A DNA stretch of 64,000 nt from Diorhabda sublineata. Its lineage: Eukaryota > Arthropoda > Insecta > Coleoptera > Chrysomelidae. The notes below the pieces were generated by a model. It was not told where the DNA came from. It searched no databases and saw nothing but the letters and a program-made list of their open reading frames with translations. Positions 26,901-40,389 of the stretch are shown in pieces. The stretch covers positions 1,791,312-1,855,311 of the forward strand of contig NC_079483.1 of the NCBI RefSeq assembly GCF_026230105.1, read 5' to 3'. Every line of letters begins with the position of its first letter. Within the stretch, counting starts at the first letter, position 1. The translations under genes were made by a program, and so were the position numbers.

Positions 26901-27644
26901 TCATTTGAAGTCGAATTTCAACATTTCTCATATATTTGAATGAGTTCGCATCTAACTTTATCAGATATCAACGATTTACATTTATTGAAGCCCATTGAGG
27001 TCGATTGTCACTTTGTGTTGATTGAAAATTTTCAAAGTCAATCTTCCTCATTTGAAGTCGAATTTTAACATTTCTCATATATTTGAATGAGTTTGCATCT
27101 AACTTTGTCAGATATCGTCGATTTACATTCATTGAAGCCCATTGAAGTCGATTCTCACTTTGTGTTGATTGAAAATTTTCAAAGTCTATCTTCCTCATTT
27201 GAAGTCGAATTTTAACATTTCTCATATATTTGAATGAGTTTGCATCTAACTTTGTCAGATATCGTCGATTTACATTCATTGAAGCCCATTGAAGTCGATT
27301 CTCACTTTGTGTTGATTGAAAATTTTCAAAGTCTATCTTCCTCATTTGAAGTCGAATTTTAACATTTCTCATATATTTGAATGAGTTTGCATCTAACTTT
27401 GTCAGATATCGTCGATTTACATTCATTGAAGCCCATTGAAGTCGATTCTCACTTTGTGTTGATTAAAAATTTTCAAAGTCTATCTTCCTCATTTGAAGTC
27501 GAATTTTAACATTTCTCATATATTTGAATGAGTTTGCATCTAACTTTGTCAGATATCGTCGATTTACATTCATTGAAGCCCATTGAAGTCGATTCTCACT
27601 TTGTGTTGATTGAAAATTTTCAAAGTCTATCTTCCTCATTTGAA

Positions 27645-27877
27645 GTCGAATTTCAACATTTCTTATATATTTGAGTGAGTTCGCATCTGTGTTGATTGAA
27701 AATTTCCAAAGTCTATCTTCCTAATTTGAAGACGAATTTCAATATTTCTCATATATTTGAGTGAGTTTGCATCTAACATTGTCAGATATACGCGATTAAC
27801 ATCCATTGAAGCCCATTGAAGTCGATTCTCACATTGTGTTGATTGAAAATTTTCAAAGTCTATCTTCCTCATTTGAA
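27645..27877. repeat. Truncated plus divergent monomer pair 5
   Basis: Counterpart of the pair at 21747, at an offset of exactly 5898 bp, with the same private CACATTGTG. Confidence 0.93.
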
Positions 27878-28906
27878 GTCGAATTTCAACATTTCTCATA
27901 TAATTGAATGAGTTTGCATATAACTTTGTCAGATATCGTCGATTTACATTCATTGAAGCCCATTGAAGTCGATTCTCACTTTGTGTTGATTGAAAATTTT
28001 CAAAGTCTATCTTCCTCATTTGAAGTCGAATTTCAACATTTCTCATATATTTGAATGAGTTTGCATCTAACTTTGTCAGATATCGTCGATTTACATTTAT
28101 TGAAGCCCATTGAAGTCGATTCTAACTTTGTGTTGATTGAAAATTTTCAAAGTCTATCTTCCTCATTTGAAGTCGAATTTCAACATTTCTCATATATTTG
28201 AATGAGTTCGCATCTAACTTTATCAGATATCAACGATTTACATTTATTGAAGCCCATTGAGGTCGATTGTCACTTTGTGTTGATTGAAAATTTTCAAAGT
28301 CAATCTTCCTCATTTGAAGTCGAATTTTAACATTTCTCATATATTTGAATGAGTTTGCATCTAACTTTGTCAGATATCGTCGATTTACATTCATTGAAGC
28401 CCATTGAAGTCGATTCTCACTTTGTGTTGATTGAAAATTTTCAAAGTCTATCTTCCTCATTTGAAGTCGAATTTTAACATTTCTCATATATTTGAATGAG
28501 TTTGCATCTAACTTTGTCAGATATCGTCGATTTACATTCATTGAAGCCCATTGAAGTCGATTCTCACTTTGTGTTGATTGAAAATTTTCAAAGTCTATCT
28601 TCCTCATTTGAAGTCGAATTTTAACATTTCTCATATATTTGAATGAGTTTGCATCTAACTTTGTCAGATATCGTCGATTTACATTCATTGAAGCCCATTG
28701 AAGTCGATTCTCACTTTGTGTTGATTGAAAATTTTCAAAGTCTATCTTCCTCATTTGAAGTCGAATTTTAACATTTCTCATATATTTGAATGAGTTTGCA
28801 TCTAACTTTGTCAGATATCGTCGATTTACATTCATTGAAGCCCATTGAAGTCGATTCTCACTTTGTGTTGATTGAAAATTTTCAAAGTCTATCTTCCTCA
28901 TTTGAA

Positions 28907-29139
28907 GTCGAATTTCAACATTTCTTATATATTTGAGTGAGTTCGCATCTGTGTTGATTGAAAATTTCCAAAGTCTATCTTCCTAATTTGAAGACGAATT
29001 TCAATATTTCTCATATATTTGAGTGAGTTTGCATCTAACATTGTCAGATATACGCGATTAACATCCATTGAAGCCCATTGAAGTCGATTCTCACTTTGTG
29101 TTGATTGAAAATTTTCAAAGTCTATCTTCCTCATTTGAA
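28907..29139. repeat. Truncated plus divergent monomer pair 6
   Basis: Counterpart of the pair at 23009, at an offset of 5898 bp. It also lies inside the stretch copied again at 31683-32815. Confidence 0.93.
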
Positions 29140-29642
29140 GTCGAATTTCAACATTTCTCATATAATTGAATGAGTTTGCATATAACTTTGTCAGATATCG
29201 TCGATTTACATTCATTGAAGCCCATTGAAGTCGATTCTCACTTTGTGTTGATTGAAAATTTTCAAAGTCTATCTTCCTCATTTGAAGTCGAATTTCAACA
29301 TTTCTCATATATTTGAATGAGTTTGCATCTAACTTTGTAAGATATCGTCGATTTACATTCATTGAAGCCCATTGAAGTCGATTCTCACTTTGTGTTGATT
29401 GAAAATTTTCAAAATCTATCTTCCTCATTTGAAGTCGAATTTCAACATTTCTCATATATTTGAATGAGTTTGCATCTAACTTTGTCAGATATCGTCGATT
29501 TACATTCATTGAAGCCCATTGAAGTCGATTCTCACTTTGTGTTGATTGAAAATTTTCAAAGTCTATCTTCCTCATTTGAAGTCAAATTTCAACATTTCTC
29601 ATATATTTGAATGAGTTTACATCTAACTTTGTCAGATATCGT

Positions 29643-31682
29643 CGATTTACATTCATTGAAGCCCATTGAAGTCGATTCTCACTTTGTGTTGATTGAAAAT
29701 TTTCAAAATCTATCTTCCTCATTTGAAGTCGAATTTCAACATTTCTCATATATTTGAATGAGTTTGCATCTAACTTTGTAAGATATCGTCGATTTACATT
29801 CATTGAAGCCCATTGAAGTCGATTCTCACTTTGTGTTGATTGAAAATTTTCAAAATCTATCTTCCTCATTTGAAGTCGAATTTCAACATTTCTCATATAT
29901 TTGAATGAGTTTGCATCTAACTTTGTCAGATATCGTCGATTTACATTCATTGAAGCCCATTGAAGTCGATTCTCACTTTGTGTTGATTGAAAATTTTCAA
30001 AGTCTATCTTCCTCATTTGAAGTCGAATTTCAACATTTCTCATATATTTGAATGAGTTTACATCTAACTTTGTCAGATATCGTCGATTTACATTCATTGA
30101 AGAACATTGAAGTCGATTCTCACTTTGTGTTGATTGAAAATTTTCAAAGTCTATCTTCCTCATTTGAAGTCGAATTTCAACATTTCTCATATATTTGAAT
30201 GAGTTTGCATCTAACTTTGTCAGATATCGTCGATTTACATTCATTGAAGCCCATTGAAGTCGATTCTCACTTTGTGTTGATTGAAAATTTTCAAAGTCTA
30301 TCTTCCTCATTTAAAGTCGAATTTCAACATATCTCATATATTTGAATGAGTTCGCATCTATTTTTATCAGATATCGTCGATTTACATTCATTGAAGCCCA
30401 TTGAGGTCGATTGTCACTTTGTGTTTATTGAAAATTTTCAAAGTCTATCTTCCTCATTTGAAGTCGAATTTTAACATTTCTCATATATTTGAATGAGTTT
30501 GCATCTAACTTTGTCAGATATCGTCGATTTACATTCATTGAAGCCCATTGAAGTCGATTCTCACTTTGTGTTGATTGAAAATTTTCAAAGTCTATCTTCC
30601 TCATTTGAAGTCGAATTTCAACATTTCTCATATATTTGAATGAGTTTGCATCTAACTTTGTCAGATATCGTCGATTTACATTCATTGAAGCCCATTGAAG
30701 TCGATTCTCACTTTGTGTAAATTGAAAATTTTCAAAGTCTATCTTCCTCATTTGAAGTCGAATTTCAACATTTCTCATATATTTGAATGAGTTTGCATCT
30801 AACTTTGTCAGATATCTTCGATTTACATTCATTGAAGCCCATTGAAGTCGATTCTCACTTTGTGTTGATTGAAAATTTTCAAAGTCTATCTTCCTCATTT
30901 GAAGTCGAATTTCAACATTTCTCATATAATTGAATGAGTTTGCATATAACTTTGTCAGATATCGTCGATTTACATTCATTGAAGCCCATTGAAGTCGATT
31001 CTCACTTTGTGTTGATTGAAAATTTTCAAAGTCTATCTTCCTCATTTGAAGTCGAATTTTAACATTTCTCATATATTTGAATGAGTTTGCATCTAACTTT
31101 GTCAGATATCGTCGATTTACATTCATTGAAGCCCATTGAAGTCGATTCTCACTTTGTGTTGATTGAAAATTTTCAAAGTCTATCTTCCTCATTTAAAGTC
31201 GAATTTCAACATATCTCATATATTTGAATGAGTTCGCATCTAACTTTATCAGATATCGTCGATTTACATTCATTGAAGCCCATTGAGGTCGATTGTCACT
31301 TTGTGTTTATTGAAAATTTTCAAAGTCTATCTTCCTCATTTGAAGTCGAATTTTAACATTTCTCATATATTTGAATGAGTTTGCATCTAACCTTGTCAGA
31401 TATCGTCGATTTACATTCATTGAAGCCCATTGAAGTCGATTCTCACTTTGTGTTGATTGAAAATTTTCAAAGTCTATCTTCCTCATTTAAAGTCGAATTT
31501 CAACATATCTCATATATTTGAATGAGTTTGCATCTAACTTTGTCAGATATCGTCGATTTACATTCATTGAAGCCCATTGAAGTCGATTCTCACTTTGTGT
31601 TGATTGAAAATTTTCAAAGTCTATCTTCCTCATTTGAAGTCGAATTTCAACATTTCTCATATAATTGAATGAGTTTGCATAT
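29643..31682. repeat. Mixed monomers after the 5.9-kb block
   Basis: Includes GAAGAACATT, TGTGTAAATTG, GATATCTTCG and ATAATTG/GCATATAAC monomers and the stop-bearing TGTTTATTG type (near 30422 and 31304). One of these has GCATCTATTTTTATCAG near 30355. No non-satellite DNA is seen. Confidence 0.85.
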
Positions 31683-32815
31683 AACTTTGTCAGATATCGT
31701 CGATTTACATTCATTGAAGCCCATTGAAGTCGATTCTCACTTTGTGTTGATTGAAAATTTTCAAAGTCTATCTTCCTCATTTGAAGTCGAATTTTAACAT
31801 TTCTCATATATTTGAATGAGTTTGCATCTAACTTTGTCAGATATCGTCGATTTACATTCATTGAAGCCCATTGAAGTCGATTCTCACTTTGTGTTGATTG
31901 AAAATTTTCAAAGTCTATCTTCCTCATTTGAAGTCGAATTTTAACATTTCTCATATATTTGAATGAGTTTGCATCTAACTTTGTCAGATATCGTCGATTT
32001 ACATTCATTGAAGCCCATTGAAGTCGATTCTCACTTTGTGTTGATTGAAAATTTTCAAAGTCTATCTTCCTCATTTGAAGTCGAATTTCAACATTTCTTA
32101 TATATTTGAGTGAGTTCGCATCTGTGTTGATTGAAAATTTCCAAAGTCTATCTTCCTAATTTGAAGACGAATTTCAATATTTCTCATATATTTGAGTGAG
32201 TTTGCATCTAACATTGTCAGATATACGCGATTAACATCCATTGAAGCCCATTGAAGTCGATTCTCACTTTGTGTTGATTGAAAATTTTCAAAGTCTATCT
32301 TCCTCATTTGAAGTCGAATTTCAACATTTCTCATATAATTGAATGAGTTTGCATATAACTTTGTCAGATATCGTCGATTTACATTCATTGAAGCCCATTG
32401 AAGTCGATTCTCACTTTGTGTTGATTGAAAATTTTCAAAGTCTATCTTCCTCATTTGAAGTCGAATTTCAACATTTCTCATATATTTGAATGAGTTTGCA
32501 TCTAACTTTGTAAGATATCGTCGATTTACATTCATTGAAGCCCATTGAAGTCGATTCTCACTTTGTGTTGATTGAAAATTTTCAAAATCTATCTTCCTCA
32601 TTTGAAGTCGAATTTCAACATTTCTCATATATTTGAATGAGTTTGCATCTAACTTTGTCAGATATCGTCGATTTACATTCATTGAAGCCCATTGAAGTCG
32701 ATTCTCACTTTGTGTTGATTGAAAATTTTCAAAGTCTATCTTCCTCATTTGAAGTCAAATTTCAACATTTCTCATATATTTGAATGAGTTTACATCTAAC
32801 TTTGTCAGATATCGT
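31683..32815. repeat. Third copy of the tail of the 5.9-kb block (1133 bp)
   Basis: Matches 28510-29642 at an offset of 3173 bp, which is 21 full monomers plus one 86-bp monomer. Both ends are sharp: TTTGCATATAAC/TTTGCATCTAAC on the left, GATATCGTTG/GATATCGTCG on the right. Confidence 0.87.
32080..32312. repeat. Truncated plus divergent monomer pair 7
   Basis: The 86-bp monomer spans 32080-32165 and the divergent monomer 32166-32312. It is the third copy of the 23009/28907 pair and is followed by the same ATAATTG then TTGTAAGAT monomers. Confidence 0.93.
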
Positions 32816-35585
32816 TGATTTACATTCATTGAAGAACATTGAAGTCGATTCTCACTTTGTGTTGATTGAAAATTTTCAAAGTCTATCTTCCTCATTTGAA
32901 GTCGAATTTCAACATTTCTCATATATTTGAATGAGTTTGCATCTAACTTTGTCAGATATCGTCGATTTACATTCATTGAAGCCCATTGAAGTCGATTCTC
33001 ACTTTGTGTTGATTGAAAATTTTCAAAATCTATCTTCCTCATTTGAAGTCGAATTTCAACATTTCTCATATATTTGAATGAGTTTGCATCTAACTTTGTC
33101 AGATATCGTCGATTTACATTCATTGAAGCCCATTGAAGTCGATTCTCACTTTGTGTTGATTGAAAATTTTCAAAGTCTATCTTCCTCATTTGAAGTCGAA
33201 TTTCAACATTTCTCATATATTTGAATGAGTTTACATCTAACTTTGTCAGATATCGTCGATTTACATTCATTGAAGAACATTGAAGTCGATTCTCACTTTG
33301 TGTTGATTGAAAATTTTCAAAGTCTATCTTCCTCATTTGAAGTCGAATTTCAACATTTCTCATATATTTGAATGAGTTTGCATCTAACTTTGTCAGATAT
33401 CGTCGATTTACATTCATTGAAGCCCATTGAAGTCGATTCTCACTTTGTGTTGATTGAAAATTTTCAAAGTCTATCTTCCTCATTTAAAGTCGAATTTCAA
33501 CATATCTCATATATTTGAATGAGTTCGCATCTAACTTTATCAGATATCGTCGATTTACATTCATTGAAGCCCATTGAGGTCGATTGTCACTTTGTGTTTA
33601 TTGAAAATTTTCAAAGTCTATCTTCCTCATTTGAAGTCGAATTTTAACATTTCTCATATATTTGAATGAGTTTGCATCTAACCTTGTCAGATATCGTCGA
33701 TTTACATTCATTGAAGCCCATTGAAGTCGATTCTCACTTTGTGTTGATTGAAAATTTTCAAAGTCTATCTTCCTCATTTGAAGTCGAATTTCAACATTTC
33801 TCATATATTTGAATGAGTTTGCATCTAACTTTGTCAGATATCGTCGATTTACATTCATTGAAGCCCATTGAAGTCGATTCTCACTTTGTGTAAATTGAAA
33901 ATTTTCAAAGTCTATCTTCCTCATTTGAAGTCGAATTTCAACATTTCTCATATATTTGAATGAGTTTGCATCTAACTTTGTCAGATATCTTCGATTTACA
34001 TTCATTGAAGCCCATTGAAGTCGATTCTCACTTTGTGTTGATTGAAAATTTTCAAAGTCTATCTTCCTCATTTGAAGTCGAATTTCAACATTTCTCATAT
34101 AATTGAATGAGTTTGCATATATCTTTGTCAGATATCGTCGATTTACATTCATTGAAGCCCATTGAAGTCGATTCTCACTTTGTGTTGATTGAAAATTTTC
34201 AAAGTCTATCTTCCTCATTTGAAGTCGAATTTCAACATTTCTCATATATTTGAATGAGTTTGCATCTAACTTTGTAAGATATCGTCGATTTACATTCATT
34301 GAAGCCCATTGAAGTCGATTCTCACTTTGTGTTGATTGAAAATTTTCAAAATCTATCTTCCTCATTTGAAGTCGAATTTCAACATTTCTCATATATTTGA
34401 ATGAGTTTGCATCTAACTTTGTCAGATATCGTCGATTTACATTCATTGAAGCCCATTGAAGTCGATTCTCAGTTTGTGTTGATTGAAAATTTTCAAAGTC
34501 TATCTTCCTCATTTGAAGTCAAATTTCAACATTTCTCATATATTTGAATGAGTTTACATCTAACTTTGTCAGATATCGTCGATTTACATTCATTGAAGAA
34601 CATTGAAGTCGATTCTCACTTTGTGTTGATTGAAAATTTTCAAAGTCTATCTTCCTCATTTGAAGTCGAATTTCAACATTTCTCATATATTTGAATGAGT
34701 TTGCATCTAACTTTGTCAGATATCGTCGATTTACATTCATTGAAGCCCATTGAAGTCGATTCTCACTTTGTGTTGATTGAAAATTTTCAAAGTCTATCTT
34801 CCTCATTTAAAGTCGAATTTCAACATATCTCATATATTTGAATGAGTTCGCATCTAACTTTATCAGATATCGTCGATTTACATTCATTGAAGCCCATTGA
34901 GGTCGATTGTCACTTTGTGTTTATTGAAAATTTTCAAAGTCTATCTTCCTCATTTGAAGTCGAATTTTAACATTTCTCATATATTTGAATGAGTTTGCAT
35001 CTAACTTTGTCAGATATCGTCGATTTACATTCATTGAAGCCCATTGAAGTCGATTCTCACTTTGTGTTGATTGAAAATTTTCAAAGTCTATCTTCCTCAT
35101 TTGAAGTCGAATTTCAACATTTCTCATATATTTGAATGAGTTTGCATCTAACTTTGTCAGATATCTTCGATTTACATTCATTGAAGCCCATTGAAGTCGA
35201 TTCTCACTTTGTGTTGATTGAAAATTTTCAAAGTCTATCTTCCTCATTTGAAGTCGAATTTCAACATTTCTCATATAATTGAATGAGTTTGCATATAACT
35301 TTGTCAGATATCGTCGATTTACATTCATTGAAGCCCATTGAAGTCGATTCTCACTTTGTGTTGATTGAAAATTTTCAAAGTCTATCTTCCTCATTTGAAG
35401 TCGAATTTCAACATTTCTCATATATTTGAATGAGTTTGCATCTAACTTTGTAAGATATCGTCGATTTACATTCATTGAAGCCCATTGAAGTCGATTCTCA
35501 CTTTGTGTTGATTGAAAATTTTCAAAATCTATCTTCCTCATTTGAAGTCGAATTTCAACATTTCTCATATATTTGAATGAGTTTG
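32793..35585. repeat. Higher-order repeat, 2793-bp unit (19 monomers), copy 1
   Basis: Matches 35586-38399 at an offset of exactly 2793 bp = 19 x 147, with no net indel. Shared rare markers are GATATCGTTG near 32811, TAACCTTGTC near 33680, TGTGTAAATTG near 33890 and TCTCAGTTTG near 34469. Differences include GCATATATCTTTG here (near 34116). Confidence 0.9.
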
Positions 35586-38378
35586 CATCTAACTTTGTCA
35601 GATATCGTTGATTTACATTCATTGAAGAACATTGAAGTCGATTCTCACTTTGTGTTGATTGAAAATTTTCAAAGTCTATCTTCCTCATTTGAAGTCGAAT
35701 TTCAACATTTCTCATATATTTGAATGAGTTTGCATCTAACTTTGTCAGATATCGTCGATTTACATTCATTGAAGCCCATTGAAGTCGATTCTCACTTTGT
35801 GTTGATTGAAAATTTTCAAAATCTATCTTCCTCATTTGAAGTCGAATTTCAACATTTCTCATATATTTGAATGAGTTTGCATCTAACTTTGTCAGATATC
35901 GTCGATTTACATTCATTGAAGCCCATTGAAGTCGATTCTCACTTTGTGTTGATTGAAAATTTTCAAAGTCTATCTTCCTCATTTGAAGTCGAATTTCAAC
36001 ATTTCTCATATATTTGAATGAGTTTACATCTAACTTTGTCAGATATCGTCGATTTACATTCATTGAAGAACATTGAAGTCGATTCTCACTTTGTGTTGAT
36101 TGAAAATTTTCAAAGTCTATCTTCCTCATTTGAAGTCGAATTTCAACATTTCTCATATATTTGAATGAGTTTGCATCTAACTTTGTCAGATATCGTCGAT
36201 TTACATTCATTGAAGCCCATTGAAGTCGATTCTCACTTTGTGTTGATTGAAAATTTTCAAAGTCTATCTTCCTCATTTAAAGTCGAATTTCAACATATCT
36301 CATATATTTGAATGAGTTCGCATCTAACTTTATCAGATATCGTCGATTTACATTCATTGAAGCCCATTGAGGTCGATTGTCACTTTGTGTTTATTGAAAA
36401 TTTTCAAAGTCTATCTTCCTCATTTGAAGTCGAATTTTAACATTTCTCATATATTTGAATGAGTTTGCATCTAACCTTGTCAGATATCGTCGATTTACAT
36501 TCATTGAAGCCCATTGAAGTCGATTCTCACTTTGTGTTGATTGAAAATTTTCAAAGTCTATCTTCCTCATTTGAAGTCGAATTTCAACATTTCTCATATA
36601 TTTGAATGAGTTTGCATCTAACTTTGTCAGATATCGTCGATTTACATTCATTGAAGCCCATTGAAGTCGATTCTCACTTTGTGTAAATTGAAAATTTTCA
36701 AAGTCTATCTTCCTCATTTGAAGTCGAATTTCAACATTTCTCATATATTTGAATGAGTTTGCATCTAACTTTGTCAGATATCTTCGATTTACATTCATTG
36801 AAGCCCATTGAAGTCGATTCTCACTTTGTGTTGATTGAAAATTTTCAAAGTCTATCTTCCTCATTTGAAGTCGAATTTCAACATTTCTCATATAATTGAA
36901 TGGGTTTGCATATAACTTTGTCAGATATCGTCGATTTACATTCATTGAAGCCCATTGAAGTCGATTCTCACTTTGTGTTGATTGAAAATTTTCAAAGTCT
37001 ATCTTCCTCATTTGAAGTCGAATTTCAACATTTCTCATATATTTGAATGAGTTTGCATCTAACTTTGTAAGATATCGTCGATTTACATTCATTGAAGCCC
37101 ATTGAAGTCGATTCTCACTTTGTGTTGATTGAAAATTTTCAAAATCTATCTTCCTCATTTGAAGTCGAATTTCAACATTTCTCATATATTTGAATGAGTT
37201 TGCATCTAACTTTGTCAGATATCGTCGATTTACATTCATTGAAGCCCATTGAAGTCGATTCTCAGTTTGTGTTGATTGAAAATTTTCAAAGTCTATCTTC
37301 CTCATTTGAAGTCAAATTTCAACATTTCTCATATATTTGAATGAGTTTACATCTAACTTTGTCAGATATCGTCGATTTACATTCATTGAAGAACATTGAA
37401 GTCGATTCTCACTTTGTGTTGATTGAAAATTTTCAAAGTCTATCTTCCTCATTTGAAGTCGAATTTCAACATTTCTCATATATTTGAATGAGTTTGCATC
37501 TAACTTTGTCAGATATCGTCGATTTACATTCATTGAAGCCCATTGAAGTCGATTCTCACTTTGTGTTGATTGAAAATTTTCAAAGTCTATCTTCCTCATT
37601 TAAAGTCGAATTTCAACATATCTCATATATTTGAATGAGTTCGCATCTAACTTTATCAGATATCGTCGATTTACATTCATTGAAGCCCATTGAGGTCGAT
37701 TGTCACTTTGTGTTTATTGAAAATTTTCAAAGTCTATCTTCCTCATTTGAAGTCGAATTTTAACATTTCTCATATATTTGAATGAGTTTGCATCTAACTT
37801 TGTCAGATATCGTCGATTTACATTCATTGAAGCCCATTGAAGTCGATTCTCACTTTGTGTTGATTGAAAATTTTCAAAGTCTATCTTCCTCATTTGAAGT
37901 CGAATTTCAACATTTCTCATATATTTGAATGAGTTTGCATCTAACTTTGTCAGATATCTTCGATTTACATTCATTGAAGCCCATTGAAGTCGATTCTCAC
38001 TTTGTGTTGATTGAAAATTTTCAAAGTCTATCTTCCTCATTTGAAGTCGAATTTCAACATTTCTCATATAATTGAATGAGTTTGCATATAACTTTGTCAG
38101 ATATCGTCGATTTACATTCATTGAAGCCCATTGAAGTCGATTCTCACTTTGTGTTGATTGAAAATTTTCAAAGTCTATCTTCCTCATTTGAAGTCGAATT
38201 TCAACATTTCTCATATATTTGAATGAGTTTGCATCTAACTTTGTAAGATATCGTCGATTTACATTCATTGAAGCCCATTGAAGTCGATTCTCACTTTGTG
38301 TTGATTGAAAATTTTCAAAATCTATCTTCCTCATTTGAAGTCGAATTTCAACATTTCTCATATATTTGAATGAGTTTG
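35586..38378. repeat. Higher-order repeat, 2793-bp unit, copy 2
   Basis: Tandem partner of 32793-35585. The match runs on to 38399, so the shared stretch exceeds one unit by about 20 bp. A private change is GAATGGGTTTGC near 36898. The in-register length suggests unequal exchange between aligned monomers. Confidence 0.9.
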
Positions 38379-40103
38379 CATCTAACTTTGTCAGATATCT
38401 TCGATTTACATTCATTGAAGCCCATTGAAGTCGATTCTCACTTTGTATTGATTGAAAATTTTCAAAGTCTATCTTCCTCATTTGAAGTCGAATTTCAACA
38501 TTTCTCATATAATTGAATGAGTTTGCATATAACTTTGTCAGATATCGTCGATTTACATTCATTGAAGCCCATTGAAGTCGATTCTCACTTTGTGTTGATT
38601 GAAAATTTTCAAAGTCTATCTTCCTCATTTGAAGTCGAATTTCAACATTTCTCATATATTTGAATGAGTTTGCATCTAACTTTGTAAGATATCGTCGATT
38701 TACATTCATTGAAGCCCATTGAAGTCGATTCTCACTTTGTGTTGATTGAAAATTTTCAAAATCTATCTTCCTCATTTGAAGTCGAATTTCAACATTTCTC
38801 ATATATTTGAATGAGTTTGCATCTAACTTTGTCAGATATCGTCGATTTACATTCATTGAAGCCCATTGAAGTCGATTCTCACTTTGTGTTGATTGAAAAT
38901 TTTCAAAGTCTATCTTCCTCATTTGAAGTCAAATTCCAACATTTCTCATATATTTGAATGAGTTTACATCTAACTTTGTCAGATATCGTCGATTTACATT
39001 CATTGAAGAACATTGAAGTCGATTCTCACTTTGTGTTGATTGAAAATTTTCAAAGTCTATCTTCCTCATTTGAAGTCGAATTTCAACATTTCTCATATAT
39101 TTGAATGAGTTTGCATCTAACTTTGTCAGATATCGTCGATTTACATTCATTGAAGCCCATTGAAGTCGATTCTCACTTTGTGTTGATTGAAAATTTTCAA
39201 AGTCTATCTTCCTCATTTAAAGTCGAATTTCAACATATCTCATATATTTGAATGAGTTCGCATCTAACTTTATCAGATATCGTCGATTTACATTCATTGA
39301 AGCCCATTGAGGTCGATTGTCACTTTGTGTTTATTGAAAATTTTCAAAGTCTATCTTCCTCATTTGAAGTCGAATTTTAACATTTCTCATATATTTGAAT
39401 GAGTTTGCATCTAACTTTGTCAGATATCGTCGATTTACATTCATTGAAGCCCATTGAAGTCGATTCTCACTTTGTGTTGATTGAAAATTTTCAAAGTCTA
39501 TCTTCCTCATTTGAAGTCGAATTTCAACATTTCTCATATATTTGAATGAGTTTGCATCTAACTTTGTCAGATATCTTCGATTTACATTCATTGAAGCCCA
39601 TTGAAGTCGATTCTCACTTTGTGTTGATTGAAAATTTTCAAAGTCTATCTTCCTCATTTGAAGTCGAATTCCAACATTTCTCATATAATTGAATGAGTTT
39701 GCATATAACTTTGTCAGATATCGTCGATTTACATTCATTGAAGCCCATTGAAGTCGATTCTCACTTTGTGTTGATTGAAAATTTTCAAAGTCTATCTTCC
39801 TCATTTGAAGTCGAATTTCAACATTTCTCATATATTTGAATGAGTTTGCATCTAACTTTGACAGATATCGTCGATTTACATTCATTGAAGCCCATTGAAG
39901 TCGATTCTCACTTTGTGTTGATTGAAAATTTTCAAAATCTATCTTCCTCATTTGAAGTCGAATTTCAACATTTCTCATATATTTGAATGAGTTTGCATCT
40001 AACTTTGTCAGATATCGTCGATTTACATTCATTGAAGCCCATTGAAGTCGATTCTCACTTTGTGTTGATTGAAAATTTTCAAAGTCTATCTTCCTCATTT
40101 GGA

Positions 40104-40245
40104 GTCGAATTTCAACATTTCTCATATATTTGAATGAGTTTGCCTCTAACTTCGTCAGATATCGTCGATTTACATTCATTGAAGCCCATTGAAGGATTCT
40201 CACTTTGTTGATTGAAAATTTTCAATTCTATCTTCCTCATTTGAA
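40104..40245. repeat. Irregular 142-bp monomer
   Basis: A GGAGTCG / GCCTCTAAC monomer with three small deletions: GAAGGATTCTC (2 bp), ACTTTGTTGATT (2 bp) and TTCAATTCTATC (1 bp). The total of 5 bp breaks the 3-bp phase. Copied at 56057-56198. Confidence 0.9.
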
Positions 40246-40389
40246 GTCGAATTTCAACATTTCTCATATATTTGAATGAGTTTGCATCTAACTTTGTCAG
40301 ATATCGTCGATTTACATTTATTAAGCCCATCGGGGTCGATTGTCACTTTGTGTTGATTGAAAATTTTCAGTCTATCTTCCTCATTTGAA
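40246..40389. repeat. Irregular 144-bp monomer
   Basis: Loses 1 bp in TTATTAAGCCC and 2 bp in TTTTCAGTC, and carries CCATCGGGGTCG. It immediately precedes a truncated monomer here, at 56199-56342 and at 61948-62091. Confidence 0.9.

Larger units (their letters stand above)
23941..29583. repeat. 5.9-kb higher-order repeat, copy 2
   Basis: Near-identical to 18045-23685. The differences I found are GATTAACATTC near 24777, AATTATCAAAG near 25272, GATTGCCACT near 25397 and two extra bases near 24983. That is three substitutions and one indel in 5.64 kb. Both nested duplications and both truncated/divergent pairs are preserved. Confidence 0.92.

Noticed and set aside
18045..29583. The 5.9-kb near-identical copies as an assembly artefact
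   Set aside because: Not firmly excluded, but the copies differ at several sites and by a 2-bp indel, and their edges do not coincide with a simple duplication of sequence. I therefore report them as real, with long-read confirmation as the decisive test.
40328..40340. CENP-B box (CATCGGGGTCG looked promising)
   Set aside because: The required TTCG at the proper distance upstream of CGGG is absent, and the CGGG word occurs in only three monomers.
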